Assembly (NCBI GenBank): GCA_964409335.1
Contig: CAYPCW010000008.1
Coordinates: 1 to 62,293, forward strand
Direction of reading: 5' to 3'
Source: JABMOW01 sp964409335
GTDB taxonomy: Bacteria > Fidelibacterota > Marinisomatia > SCGC-AAA003-L08 > JACNLC01
Length of the DNA stretch: 62,293 bases
Below, one piece after another: positions 10,101-17,491 of the stretch. Numbering within the stretch: position 1 is the first letter of the stretch; the number at the start of each line of letters is the position of its first letter. The position numbers and the translations under genes were made by a program. Under the pieces are notes generated by a model. It was not told where the DNA came from. It saw nothing but the letters and a program-made list of their open reading frames with translations, and made no database searches.

Positions 10101-11151
10101 CGCCATGGAAAGTTTTGAAAGAATGAAGAAACTCGCCGAAAATCAAAAGGACCAAATCGGGATTGCAAAAGCAGTTGGGAATATTGGATTGATCTACCAG
10201 TCACAGAGAAATTATTCGCGTGCCATGGAATTTTACCAGAAACAATTAAAGATAGATGAAGAGATCGGTGATAAACTGGGGATATCCGTAGCCACATCGT
10301 TGATCGGTACGGCGCACTACTATCAGGGCAATCTGGATGAAGCTATGGATTATTTTAACCGCCGGGTACAATTATCAGAAGAATTAGGGGATAAAAAAGG
10401 AATTTCTGACGCTATCGGGAATATTGGCAGTATCTATCAAAAAATGGGTAACTACGACAAAGCGTTGGAATGTTCTGAAAAGCAACTCCGACTGGCACAG
10501 GAATTGGGCGATAAACGGGGAATCGGCACATCCAGTAATTATATTGGCGATATTTACCGCGTCACCGGCGAACCTCGGAAAAGTATCCAGTATTTTAAAA
10601 CCGGATTCGCAATTTCAGAGGAACTGGGTAATTTAAGGGGCGTCGCGAATGCAGCCGGCAGGTTGGGTGAACTTCACACTGAATTCATGGAATACGATAC
10701 CGCCCTGGATTACTACGACCGCGCCATCGAGGTTTCGGAAAAACTCGATATCATGCCGTATTACTATTCTATGAAATATCAAAAAGCCGAACTTTTGTTT
10801 TTAACGGGACGGTTCAGTGACGCCACCGAATTGAATGAACATGTTCTCGAAAAGAAAAAGGAACTGGGGATTCCGGATAAAATTTTTGAGGGACACATGC
10901 TTCGGGGAAGGATTGAATTCAAAACCGGAATGACCGGCCAGTCAAATACCCTCTACACCATGCTGGCAAACACACAAAGTATGTCCGAAATTTCTGATCT
11001 GCATTACGAACTCTTCAAATTGACTGAAGCTGACGAGCATCAAAAACCCGCCCTGGAATTTTATCTCAAAATGAAAGATAAGGCTCCCGATCGACCAAAC
11101 TACGAACTGGATAAACGGATCAAAGTGCTGACTAAAAAAAGAGGAATTTAA
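7153..11151 (+). CDS. Soluble-adenylyl-cyclase-like protein: two class III cyclase domains, AAA ATPase, TPR array
   Basis: This very large cytoplasmic signalling protein probably makes cAMP. Residues below are numbered from the in-frame TTG at 7126; I prefer the ATG at 7153 (MRNLLPGF). Cyclase domain 1 carries both metal Asp residues, D39 (FIDISGFT) and D89 (RFAGDA), but lacks the Asn/Arg pair. Domain 2 lacks the Asps but keeps K291 (DKGGN) and N359/R363 (GNTVNQSAR). This C1/C2 split matches animal ADCY10. An STAND-like NTPase follows, with Walker A GLAGIGKS at 452-459 and Walker B ILVED ending at D590. About eight TPR repeats of 40 residues (NIG.IY....Y..A) fill the C-terminus. The residue corresponding to the bicarbonate Arg of domain 1 appears to be Ala. 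The stop overlaps the convergent ALDH gene by 4 bases. Confidence 0.9.
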   Translation: MRNLLPGFIIEKYLDQEFEGNFRAYSVFIDISGFTSTTEALMKHGKEGAEVLSDILKFLFSTSVESIYSHGGFITRFAGDAFTALFITGIDDPERPRRILTCALTIQKFFQTHHTYHSKFGDFEFAVKVGLSYGDVDWGIVGKDHSKAYYFKGYAVDNCAYAEHHCEKGDICADIQFINAVPELILKKTLKSKKSTSFFRIDQVAAFDTTPNPLPYKNFSEDIVSIFTGKNELHFPAGEFREAFSVFVSFDRVSDLGRFMNVVIEQQEAYGGSHPHLDFGDKGGNILVFFGAPVSYEDNEQRALKFILGVQMYMDSTIQLRAGISQGILYAGYNGVELRQEFTCLGNTVNQSARYMMKANWGEIYTCDRTSKNPSFQFEHKGDFEFKGRSGKIPTYHLIREAEVKQVLYTGKQFGRTEELARLKSMIQPIRNDQFGGIVYVDGLAGIGKSRLIYELKRSLKKSAFTWFEMRCDGILRKSFNPIVYFLEHYFNQSTEYGHAKNKHRFERKLNRIVNRTDQTDIKKELQRSYSFLGHLINLHWEYSLYESLDAKSRYENTMYAFKNLIKAESLQKPVIILVEDCHWIDPDTQTLLQTLFTNVDDFPFLLISACRFNDDDTPFHLGFSVNPENRVGLESLDKDTTFELIKDKFNADRVPLKTLKLVCEKSSGNPFYIEQMVLYLQENKLVDGENNLIATDIDMPSGINSIIVARIDRLTSDLKEIVKTASALGQEFAINILSAMLNNKPLKEYLQKGENETIWYHVTEIDYVFKNALIRDAVYEMQLKKQLRNLHSLAGETMENIYKDQLEMYYSDLANHFENAEVEDKALFYLEKAGNFSRDNYQNTEAITFYNKLLKHFDWVQKFLTNPTGQKPTKDQVEGCQKYIDISLENAKILQLVGKWDEAINICYQLLSLATLIFDDSRFARTELHLGTKLYMKGSYEDAMKHYKSSLDRYEKLKNEHGIARAVANMGLVYWRLGKNDDAMESFERMKKLAENQKDQIGIAKAVGNIGLIYQSQRNYSRAMEFYQKQLKIDEEIGDKLGISVATSLIGTAHYYQGNLDEAMDYFNRRVQLSEELGDKKGISDAIGNIGSIYQKMGNYDKALECSEKQLRLAQELGDKRGIGTSSNYIGDIYRVTGEPRKSIQYFKTGFAISEELGNLRGVANAAGRLGELHTEFMEYDTALDYYDRAIEVSEKLDIMPYYYSMKYQKAELLFLTGRFSDATELNEHVLEKKKELGIPDKIFEGHMLRGRIEFKTGMTGQSNTLYTMLANTQSMSEISDLHYELFKLTEADEHQKPALEFYLKMKDKAPDRPNYELDKRIKVLTKKRGI

Positions 11152-12011
11152 ATCCCCACCGGATGCCAGGTGGTTTTGATCTCCACAAAATCCAGAATAT
11201 GGTACAGACTTTCATTCCCGCGGTCATTACGATAGGGTTGGGAATAGTACTTTACCCGCTTAACATTTTCAGCCGCTGATTCACCCACCAGTTTTCGCTC
11301 ATCCTCATTATTCCCACAGTATGAAATGGCATTCACATCCATGTGACTGCTCATGTGGGGTAATAATTCACTTTTTGTTCCCGTGAGAATATTTACAACG
11401 CCGCCGGGAACATCCGACGAATGAATGACCTCGCCAAATGTTATTGCACACAGCGGCATGGACTCTGATGCAAGGACCACGACGGTATTCCCGCTGAGGA
11501 TCACCGGCGCCATCTGAGAAGTGAGCCCCAACAGTGAGGGCGTTTCCGGTGCGATGATCACCACGACACCCATCGGTTCGGGTACCGAAAAATTAAAATG
11601 AGAGGATGACACGGGATTTACGGTAGAGGCGAGCTGTTGGAATTTATCCGCCCAACCCGCATAGTACACCATCCGGTCGATAGACGCTTCTACTTCACGG
11701 TCTGCCTGATTCCGGGTCAATCCCTGCAGGGTAAGTTCCTGTGAAAATTGGGTGGTCCTGCCTTCCATCATTTCGGCGATGCGGTACAGAATTTGCCCGC
11801 GGTTATACGCCGTTTTATCCTGCCAGCCGGAAAAGGCAGAACGGGCGGCTCTCACGGCATCCCGAAAATCTTTTCTGGATGCAATGCACATGTTGGCAAT
11901 ATACTCACCTTTCGCACTTGAAAGTTTGGTGTATCTGCCGGACTCCGTCCGTGGGAATTTTCCGCCAATGTATAGTTTATACGTTTTTTGAATACTTAAT
12001 CTATTACTCAC
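11148..12011 (-). CDS. Truncated aldehyde dehydrogenase homologue lacking the catalytic half (ALDH16-like C-terminal part)
   Basis: The 287 residues match the N-terminal NAD-binding part of the ALDH fold (YKLYIGGKFPRTESGRY, MVYYAGWADKF, PEPMGVVVIIAPE, SGNTVVVLASE). The protein then stops before the catalytic Cys and conserved Glu. It overlaps the preceding full-length ALDH gene by 4 bases (ATGA), so the two are translationally coupled. ALDH family 16 proteins consist of a full ALDH followed by a shorter, degenerate ALDH, and this pair looks like that architecture split into two genes. A non-catalytic partner subunit is inferred. A decayed pseudogene is less likely, because the frame is clean and the overlap is preserved. 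Confidence 0.8.
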   Translation of the reverse strand: MSNRLSIQKTYKLYIGGKFPRTESGRYTKLSSAKGEYIANMCIASRKDFRDAVRAARSAFSGWQDKTAYNRGQILYRIAEMMEGRTTQFSQELTLQGLTRNQADREVEASIDRMVYYAGWADKFQQLASTVNPVSSSHFNFSVPEPMGVVVIIAPETPSLLGLTSQMAPVILSGNTVVVLASESMPLCAITFGEVIHSSDVPGGVVNILTGTKSELLPHMSSHMDVNAISYCGNNEDERKLVGESAAENVKRVKYYSQPYRNDRGNESLYHILDFVEIKTTWHPVGI

Positions 12012-13477
12012 ACTACCTCCAGGTATGGATATAGTCCGTGCACACCGCCTTCCCGGCCAAATCCGCTTTCCTTGTAGCCGCCAAAGGGAGATGCGGGATC
12101 GAACTTGTTATAAGAATTCGCCCAGAGGACGCCGGCCCGGATCCTGCGGGTCACATGAAAAATCTTAGCGCCATTATCCGTCCATACGCCACCGGATAAC
12201 CCATATCGGGTGTTGTTCGCCTTTTCGATCACTTCATCCACGGTCCTGAAAGTCTGAATGGCGAGCACAGGACCAAAAATTTCCTCCTGCACCACATAAC
12301 TGGACTGCGCCACACCGGTGATCAGGGTGGGATTATACCAGTAGCCTTTCCCCGGCAATTGATTATTGCACTGATAGAGTGTTCCGCCTTCATCCACACC
12401 CCGGTTGACCATTTTGGTGATCTTGTCCAACTGGGGTTGTGAATTGATGGCACCGATATCCGTATTTTTATCCAGTGGATCACCCACAATGAGGGTATCC
12501 ATCCGGTTTTTCAACATTCCGATGACCGTATCAGCGACTCCTTCCTGTACAAACAACCTGGATCCGGCGCAGCACACATGCCCCTGGTTAAAGAAGATAC
12601 CGTTCACGATCCCTTCGACGGCTTCTTCGAGGGATGCATCTTCAAAGACGATATGCGCCGCCTTACCGCCCAGTTCCAGGGTGCATTTTTTCGGCGTGCC
12701 GGCCAAACTTCTTTGGATGATCTTCCCCACATCCGTTGATCCGGTAAAGGCGATTTTATTCACATCCGGATGGTTCACCAGTGCTGCGCCCGTTGCGGGT
12801 CCCCCGTTGATGATATTCACGACGCCCGGCGGAAGATCCGCATCCCGGATCACCTCTGCCAGCAACATCGCCGTCAACGGTGTGGTTTCAGCAGGCTTAA
12901 GAACAACGGTATTCCCTGCTGCCAGCGCAGGGGCGATTTTCCACGCCGCCATGAGCAGAGGGAAATTCCATGGGATGATCTGTCCGGCAACCCCTAAGGA
13001 TCTCGCATCCCGGCTGGGGAAAACATACTCCAGTTTGTCCGCCCATCCCGCATAATAGAAAAAATGTGCCGCTGCCAGCGGAGTATCCACATCCCGGGAT
13101 TCTCGAATCGGCTTCCCGCCATTCATGGATTCCACAATGGCAAACTCCCGGGACCGCTCCTGGATGAGCCTGGCGATTCGATAAATGTACTTTCCCCGCT
13201 CCCTGCCTGACATCCGGAACCAGGTTTTATCATAGGCTGTTCGGGCAGCCTGAACGGCAGAATCCACGTCGGTTTCTCCCGCGGATGCCACTTCAGCAAT
13301 TACCGTTTCGGTAGCGGGATTGATCGTCTTAAATCGGGTTCCCTCTGCCGCATCCACATCCTTACCGTTGATAAACAGTCGGTAATAAGGCTGAATTTTG
13401 ACGTGTGAGGTAGATTCCGGCGCCGGTGCATACGTGCCCGTTATAAAATCTGAGGTCGGGTGTGGTATCTGATTCAT
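12008..13477 (-). CDS. NAD(P)-dependent aldehyde dehydrogenase
   Basis: This is a full-length ALDH of 489 residues. It shows the substrate-entry and NAD motifs IIPWNFPLLMAAWKIAPALAAGNTVVLKPAE, the G-x-x-x-x-G turn FTGSTDVG, the general base Glu in LELGGKAAHIV, and the catalytic Cys in NQGHVCCAGSR. The C-terminal EEIFGPVLAIQTF and PFGGYKESGFGREGG motifs are intact. It lies 2 bases after deoC, with AAAGGATT before the ATG, and overlaps the short ALDH homologue downstream. Context suggests it oxidises the acetaldehyde released by DeoC or a related sugar-derived aldehyde. The substrate cannot be read from sequence. Confidence 0.9.
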   Translation of the reverse strand: MNQIPHPTSDFITGTYAPAPESTSHVKIQPYYRLFINGKDVDAAEGTRFKTINPATETVIAEVASAGETDVDSAVQAARTAYDKTWFRMSGRERGKYIYRIARLIQERSREFAIVESMNGGKPIRESRDVDTPLAAAHFFYYAGWADKLEYVFPSRDARSLGVAGQIIPWNFPLLMAAWKIAPALAAGNTVVLKPAETTPLTAMLLAEVIRDADLPPGVVNIINGGPATGAALVNHPDVNKIAFTGSTDVGKIIQRSLAGTPKKCTLELGGKAAHIVFEDASLEEAVEGIVNGIFFNQGHVCCAGSRLFVQEGVADTVIGMLKNRMDTLIVGDPLDKNTDIGAINSQPQLDKITKMVNRGVDEGGTLYQCNNQLPGKGYWYNPTLITGVAQSSYVVQEEIFGPVLAIQTFRTVDEVIEKANNTRYGLSGGVWTDNGAKIFHVTRRIRAGVLWANSYNKFDPASPFGGYKESGFGREGGVHGLYPYLEVV

Positions 13478-13479
13478 TA

Positions 13480-14391
13480 TTAATCCTTTGAAAAATAATC
13501 GGGAGATTGATAAACTCCCGTGAGTTGCTTGACAATTTGCTGAAGCAGGTCGTTTGCAAGGGAACTGGCGCCGAACCGGAACAGACCTGGGATGAGCCAG
13601 TCCGGACCCAGGGTCTCCCGAACCATCACCAGATATCGGATTGCGGTCTTGGCATCGCTGATCCCGCCGGCTGGTTTCATCCCTACCCTACGCCCTGTCT
13701 TTCGGTAATAGTTTCGAATGGCTTCCAGCATCACAAGTGTTACCGGCTGAGTGGCGGCAGGCTGGACTTTCCCCGTGGAGGTCTTGATAAAATCAGCGCC
13801 GGCGGACATGGCAAGATCACTGGCGATCCGGACATTTTGAAGCGTTCGCAGTTCACCGGTTTCCAGAATGACCTTTAAATGTACATCTCCGCACACGTGT
13901 TTTGCCTCACTGACCTCATCAAATATAGTCTGATATTCTCCCTGCAAAAATTTCCCCCGGGAGATGACCATGTCCACTTCGTCTGCGCCTTCGTCGATGG
14001 CAAACCGGATCTCTTCCAGGCGGGATTGAAGGGAATTCATCCCACTGGGGAAATACGTAGCCACCGATGCGATGTGAATATTCGTACCCTGAAGAAAATC
14101 TTTCGCATACCGAACCATGCGGGGATACACACACACCGCAGCAACTGACGGCAGATGCAGGAGAGCATCATGGAGGTGTATGGCTTTCGTACACAACTGC
14201 TTCACTTTGCCGGGGGTATCCTTACCTTCAAGTGTCGTTAGATCAATCATGCTCAATGCCAGTTTCAATGCGGATAGTTTCGAGTCTTTTTTGATGCTTC
14301 GGCTGTTCAACCGGGCAACACGCTCCTCAACTCCCACTTTGTCGATGTGCGGAATTTCAGGCGATTCAAAATGGTATTTGTTCATATTCAT
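13480..14391 (-). CDS. deoC: Deoxyribose-phosphate aldolase
   Basis: DeoC cleaves 2-deoxyribose-5-phosphate to glyceraldehyde-3-phosphate and acetaldehyde in nucleoside salvage. The class I aldolase signature is clear. The Schiff-base Lys is K203 in DFIKTSTGK, the partner Lys sits in GMKPAGGISD, and D140 is in DEVDMVI. VCVYPRMV and LKVILETGEL are also conserved. At 303 residues it has a long N-terminal extension (about 50 residues) compared with the E. coli enzyme. This is seen in the form often paired with ALDH genes in actinobacteria and others. It is the first gene of the deoC-ALDH-ALDH run. Confidence 0.93.
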   Translation of the reverse strand: MNMNKYHFESPEIPHIDKVGVEERVARLNSRSIKKDSKLSALKLALSMIDLTTLEGKDTPGKVKQLCTKAIHLHDALLHLPSVAAVCVYPRMVRYAKDFLQGTNIHIASVATYFPSGMNSLQSRLEEIRFAIDEGADEVDMVISRGKFLQGEYQTIFDEVSEAKHVCGDVHLKVILETGELRTLQNVRIASDLAMSAGADFIKTSTGKVQPAATQPVTLVMLEAIRNYYRKTGRRVGMKPAGGISDAKTAIRYLVMVRETLGPDWLIPGLFRFGASSLANDLLQQIVKQLTGVYQSPDYFSKD

Positions 14392-15015
14392 GCGGTCAAT
14401 TTAAAAATATTTTCAGGTGTGGTTATAAGACATAATCGGGGTTTTCCTTCCGATGAATAAAAAGGTTCAAAGCCTTGGTTATCTTTCAATTGTCATCTGA
14501 ATTTAACAGGGTGACCATTTGTCTGATGGTTCCCGGTGAGGTGTAATAATCTCTCATTTTTAATTTTAAATTCTTAAGGAACAACTCTGTAATGCACGCT
14601 TCCGGTATGCGTTTGTCTTATCAAGATCAATCTAATTACAATTACATGGTCTTCGGTCGTTTCAGAACACCACCGCTGCAGGGGTTAATCCTCTGTGGTG
14701 CGGCACCATCAGTTGATTGAAAATACCCTCTACTGATGAATAATCCCTGGGAACCGGCTCATAAGATTCGGCTTACCAGGATGTCGTCAGATCGATATCA
14801 TCGACATCGTGATGGCCATCCACGAAATTCGTGACTACTAATGGATATCGGCGATGACAGACGAACATTTTAGCGGTAACAACATAACGTCTGGTGCATT
14901 GTCTCTTCGATGGTTTGCCTAAACCAGGGACACCAGTTGTTAAACAATCGTCTGATTCGTTTGTCGGGATTTTTGCAGGAAAAGGATATTTTCCAGGATC
15001 ATTCCGGATAGTGCA
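14392..15015. other. 624-bp gene-free region with hairpins
   Basis: No supported gene is present. Structure seen: an imperfect hairpin at 14668-14700 (CACCA, 6-nt bulge, CAGGGG, TTAAT loop, CCTCTG, TGGTG) and a short palindrome around 14821-14833 (CACGAA-A-TTCGTG). On the minus strand a stop-free stretch of roughly 70 codons covers about 14775-14985 but has no start codon in frame and no recognisable motif. The deoC promoter should lie at the left end. A decayed gene or mobile-element remnant is possible but unproven. Confidence 0.5.
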
Positions 15016-16353
15016 TTATACCATTCTTTTCACAGATTCAACCAGCCTCTGCACCTTCCCCCTGGTTTCTGCTTCACCATAAATACGTATAATGGGTTCG
15101 GTGTTGGATTTTCGGATATGCACCCATTGATCCTCCCAAATAAGTTTGAGCCCATCCTGATGGTCCTGCTGTATATCTGCAAATTGTGTTGATATTTTTT
15201 GAATGACCTGATCTGAATTGATATTCCCCAGTCTGATTCTTTCCTTTATCATTGTGAATTGGGGCATGAGTCTGAAAATGGCGCTCACCGGATCAGAGGT
15301 TTGGGACATCCGGTTTAGGAACAGTGATGCACCCACGAGCGAATCCCTGCCCAGATGCGATTCCGCCAGAATTACCCCGCCATTCCCTTCACCCCCCAAC
15401 TCAGAATGATGTAATTTCATGGCATTTACCACATTGATCTCCCCTACGGCGGTTCGAATGACAGATACCCCATATTTTGCCGCAACCCGATCCAGCGCCA
15501 TCGTAGTTGACAGATTCGTGATGATGGGATGGACGGAGAAATTTTCTTTCAGAAATCCGTCTGCACAAATGGTAAGGGTGTATTCTTCACCCAGAGGCGC
15601 CCCCTGTTCATCCACCACCGCCAGGCGGTCGCCATCGGGGTCGGTGGCAAATCCCACATCCGCATGATATCGTTTTACCTGTGACGACAGTTCAGTGAGA
15701 TTGTACGGGAGGGGTTCAGTCCCCCGGGGAAATTGCCCGTCCGGGTTACAGTAAAGCGGGATGACCTCGCAACCGAGTTGACGAATAAGCGCCGGGAGCA
15801 AAACGGATGCAGCCCCGTTGACAGCATCTACCACCACCCTGAACTTTCTGTGAGCAATTCGATCCCGGTTGATAGATCGCAGGGAAACCGTATGAAGTAT
15901 ATGCGCTTCTGCCGGCTCCGTTTCGATTTTCGAATCCATAACGACTGAAACAGGTTTATCCGGGAATTGATCTGCGATTTTAAAAAGCGCTGCGTTCGCG
16001 TTTCCATCGAGAAAGCATCCATCGTGATCAATGAATTTCATGCCATTCCATTCGATGGGATTATGGCTGGCAGTGATGACGATGCCGCCGGCAAGTTGAG
16101 TCTGCTTAACGATAAATTGTGCGGTGGGCGTGGGAATAATATCACAATCAATCACTTCTCTGCCGGCCGCCCGCAGTACGGTAAATGCAGTTTGCAGCAG
16201 CGCTCTGCCATGACGCCGGCTGTCTCTTGCCAGGAGTATTTTCCCGCTTTTTTGCAATTGTGAGAACGCCAGCGCATATTTTTCAACCTCTCCCGCGGAT
16301 AAAGAAGCGCCAACAATACCGCGGATACCGGAAATCCCTCTGATTAAATTCAT
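15016..16353 (-). CDS. glmM: Phosphoglucosamine mutase / phosphohexomutase
   Basis: This alpha-D-phosphohexomutase has all four active-site loops. The phospho-Ser is S96 in TASHNP. Mg is bound by DPDGDR, sugar specificity comes from GEGNGG, and phosphate is bound by RKSNTEPIIRIYGE. The N-terminal GISGIRGIVG is typical of the bacterial/archaeal GlmM group, whose product glucosamine-1-phosphate feeds UDP-GlcNAc for peptidoglycan and LPS. At 445 residues it is a normal length. A GlmS gene lies elsewhere in the window (35840-37675), consistent with GlmM activity, but phosphomannomutase or phosphoglucomutase activity cannot be excluded. It stands alone, flanked by long spacers. Confidence 0.85.
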   Translation of the reverse strand: MNLIRGISGIRGIVGASLSAGEVEKYALAFSQLQKSGKILLARDSRRHGRALLQTAFTVLRAAGREVIDCDIIPTPTAQFIVKQTQLAGGIVITASHNPIEWNGMKFIDHDGCFLDGNANAALFKIADQFPDKPVSVVMDSKIETEPAEAHILHTVSLRSINRDRIAHRKFRVVVDAVNGAASVLLPALIRQLGCEVIPLYCNPDGQFPRGTEPLPYNLTELSSQVKRYHADVGFATDPDGDRLAVVDEQGAPLGEEYTLTICADGFLKENFSVHPIITNLSTTMALDRVAAKYGVSVIRTAVGEINVVNAMKLHHSELGGEGNGGVILAESHLGRDSLVGASLFLNRMSQTSDPVSAIFRLMPQFTMIKERIRLGNINSDQVIQKISTQFADIQQDHQDGLKLIWEDQWVHIRKSNTEPIIRIYGEAETRGKVQRLVESVKRMV

Positions 16354-16663
16354 TAATACTCTCTTTTATGTTTGATATTTACTATTCCTGATTCACCAGA
16401 ACTTACATCCGGGATTTGGATAAAAATACACAGGAAAGGGTTGGAAATTTACCGCTGAACTCGGGTCTGTAAAAATGAGAATAGCCAGAGCCGTTATTTT
16501 GTCATCCGGTTGTTGGATTCACCCCTGTCCTCAGGTGTTGGGTTCCACACCACTCTGTCTCTTTTCAGTAAAAATTGGGATGGATGAACATCGGTGATTT
16601 AAATGTCGCCAGTCCTTTGCGACGGGCACGATGGATCAGGATTTTATCCCAGATATGCCGGTA
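16354..16663. other. Gene-free spacer
   Basis: This spacer lies between the M48 lipoprotein gene and glmM, both on the minus strand. It holds only weak hairpins, such as GGTGT/ACACC at 16534-16551 and GTCGC/GCGAC near 16604-16622. No T-tract terminator or coding frame is supported. Confidence 0.5.
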
Positions 16664-17491
16664 TCAAAATTTTACATTCTGTTTTTGCGAATTTTGATAA
16701 TATCCGTTGACTTCGGGAAGTAAGTCCCGGATCTGTTGCATCCGGTGCTCGTCTGTTGGGTGGGTACTTAAGAATTCCTCAGGCCGGCTTCCGTGTTGTA
16801 ATCCCGCCATGCGCTGCCAGAATTCAAGGGCAAACCCGGGATTATACCCCGCTTTTGCCATGAAGATAAGCCCCAGACGGTCAGCCTCACTTTCATGTAC
16901 CCGGCTATAGGGCAGCAGAACGCCGAGATTCGTCCCCATGCCGAAAACCTGCATCCACAAATCCTGGGTCTGTTGGGGTTTGGATGCCACGGCAGAAGAT
17001 AACGCCATCCCCCCCATCTGGGCTAACAGGACCTGACTCAACCGCTCGTTACCGTGATTCGCAATGGCATGGGCGACCTCATGCGCCATCACCACGGCCA
17101 ATCCGCCTTCATTCCGGATGATGTCGAAAATCCCGGTGTACACGACCACTCTCCCACCGGGCATACACCAGGCATTTCGTTCATCTTTATCCACCAGGTT
17201 GTATTCCCACCGATACCCGTCCAATATGGACGACTGACCATTTTCTGTAAAATAATCTGACACCGCTTCCGTGATATGTCTCCCGATTTCACGGATCATG
17301 TGTACCTCCCGCCCAACGGTGATCACCGTATTCTCCTGCAGGAATTCGTGGTAGTTCGATTCGCTGTATTCCATGATAGTATTATGGGGAACGATGGAGA
17401 ATTGTTTCCTGCCGGTGACCGGCACCGTGGCACATGCGCTGACAAGTAAAATAATCACCATACGTGAGATATGTTTTATGTGAATGTTCAT
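16664..17491 (-). CDS. M48 family zinc metalloprotease, lipoprotein
   Basis: This is a probable periplasmic, membrane-anchored zinc peptidase of the LoiP/BepA-like M48C group. The signal peptide ends in lipobox LVSA-C with C20. The zinc motif is H137-E138-x2-H141 (AHEVAHAIANH), and the third ligand Glu lies in HESEADRLG. There is no TPR domain, so it resembles LoiP/YggG more than BepA. Members take part in quality control of outer-membrane proteins. The start codon overlaps the stop of rarA by 4 bases, so the two are probably translated from one message. Confidence 0.92.
   Translation of the reverse strand: MNIHIKHISRMVIILLVSACATVPVTGRKQFSIVPHNTIMEYSESNYHEFLQENTVITVGREVHMIREIGRHITEAVSDYFTENGQSSILDGYRWEYNLVDKDERNAWCMPGGRVVVYTGIFDIIRNEGGLAVVMAHEVAHAIANHGNERLSQVLLAQMGGMALSSAVASKPQQTQDLWMQVFGMGTNLGVLLPYSRVHESEADRLGLIFMAKAGYNPGFALEFWQRMAGLQHGSRPEEFLSTHPTDEHRMQQIRDLLPEVNGYYQNSQKQNVKF

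Noticed and set aside
14775..14985. Minus-strand peptide-coding stretch downstream of glmM
   Set aside because: It is stop-free for about 70 codons but has no in-frame start and no motif; it is within chance expectation.
14894..15082. Plus-strand 62-codon frame near the glmM end
   Set aside because: It overlaps the glmM C-terminus antisense, with no ribosome-binding site or homology.
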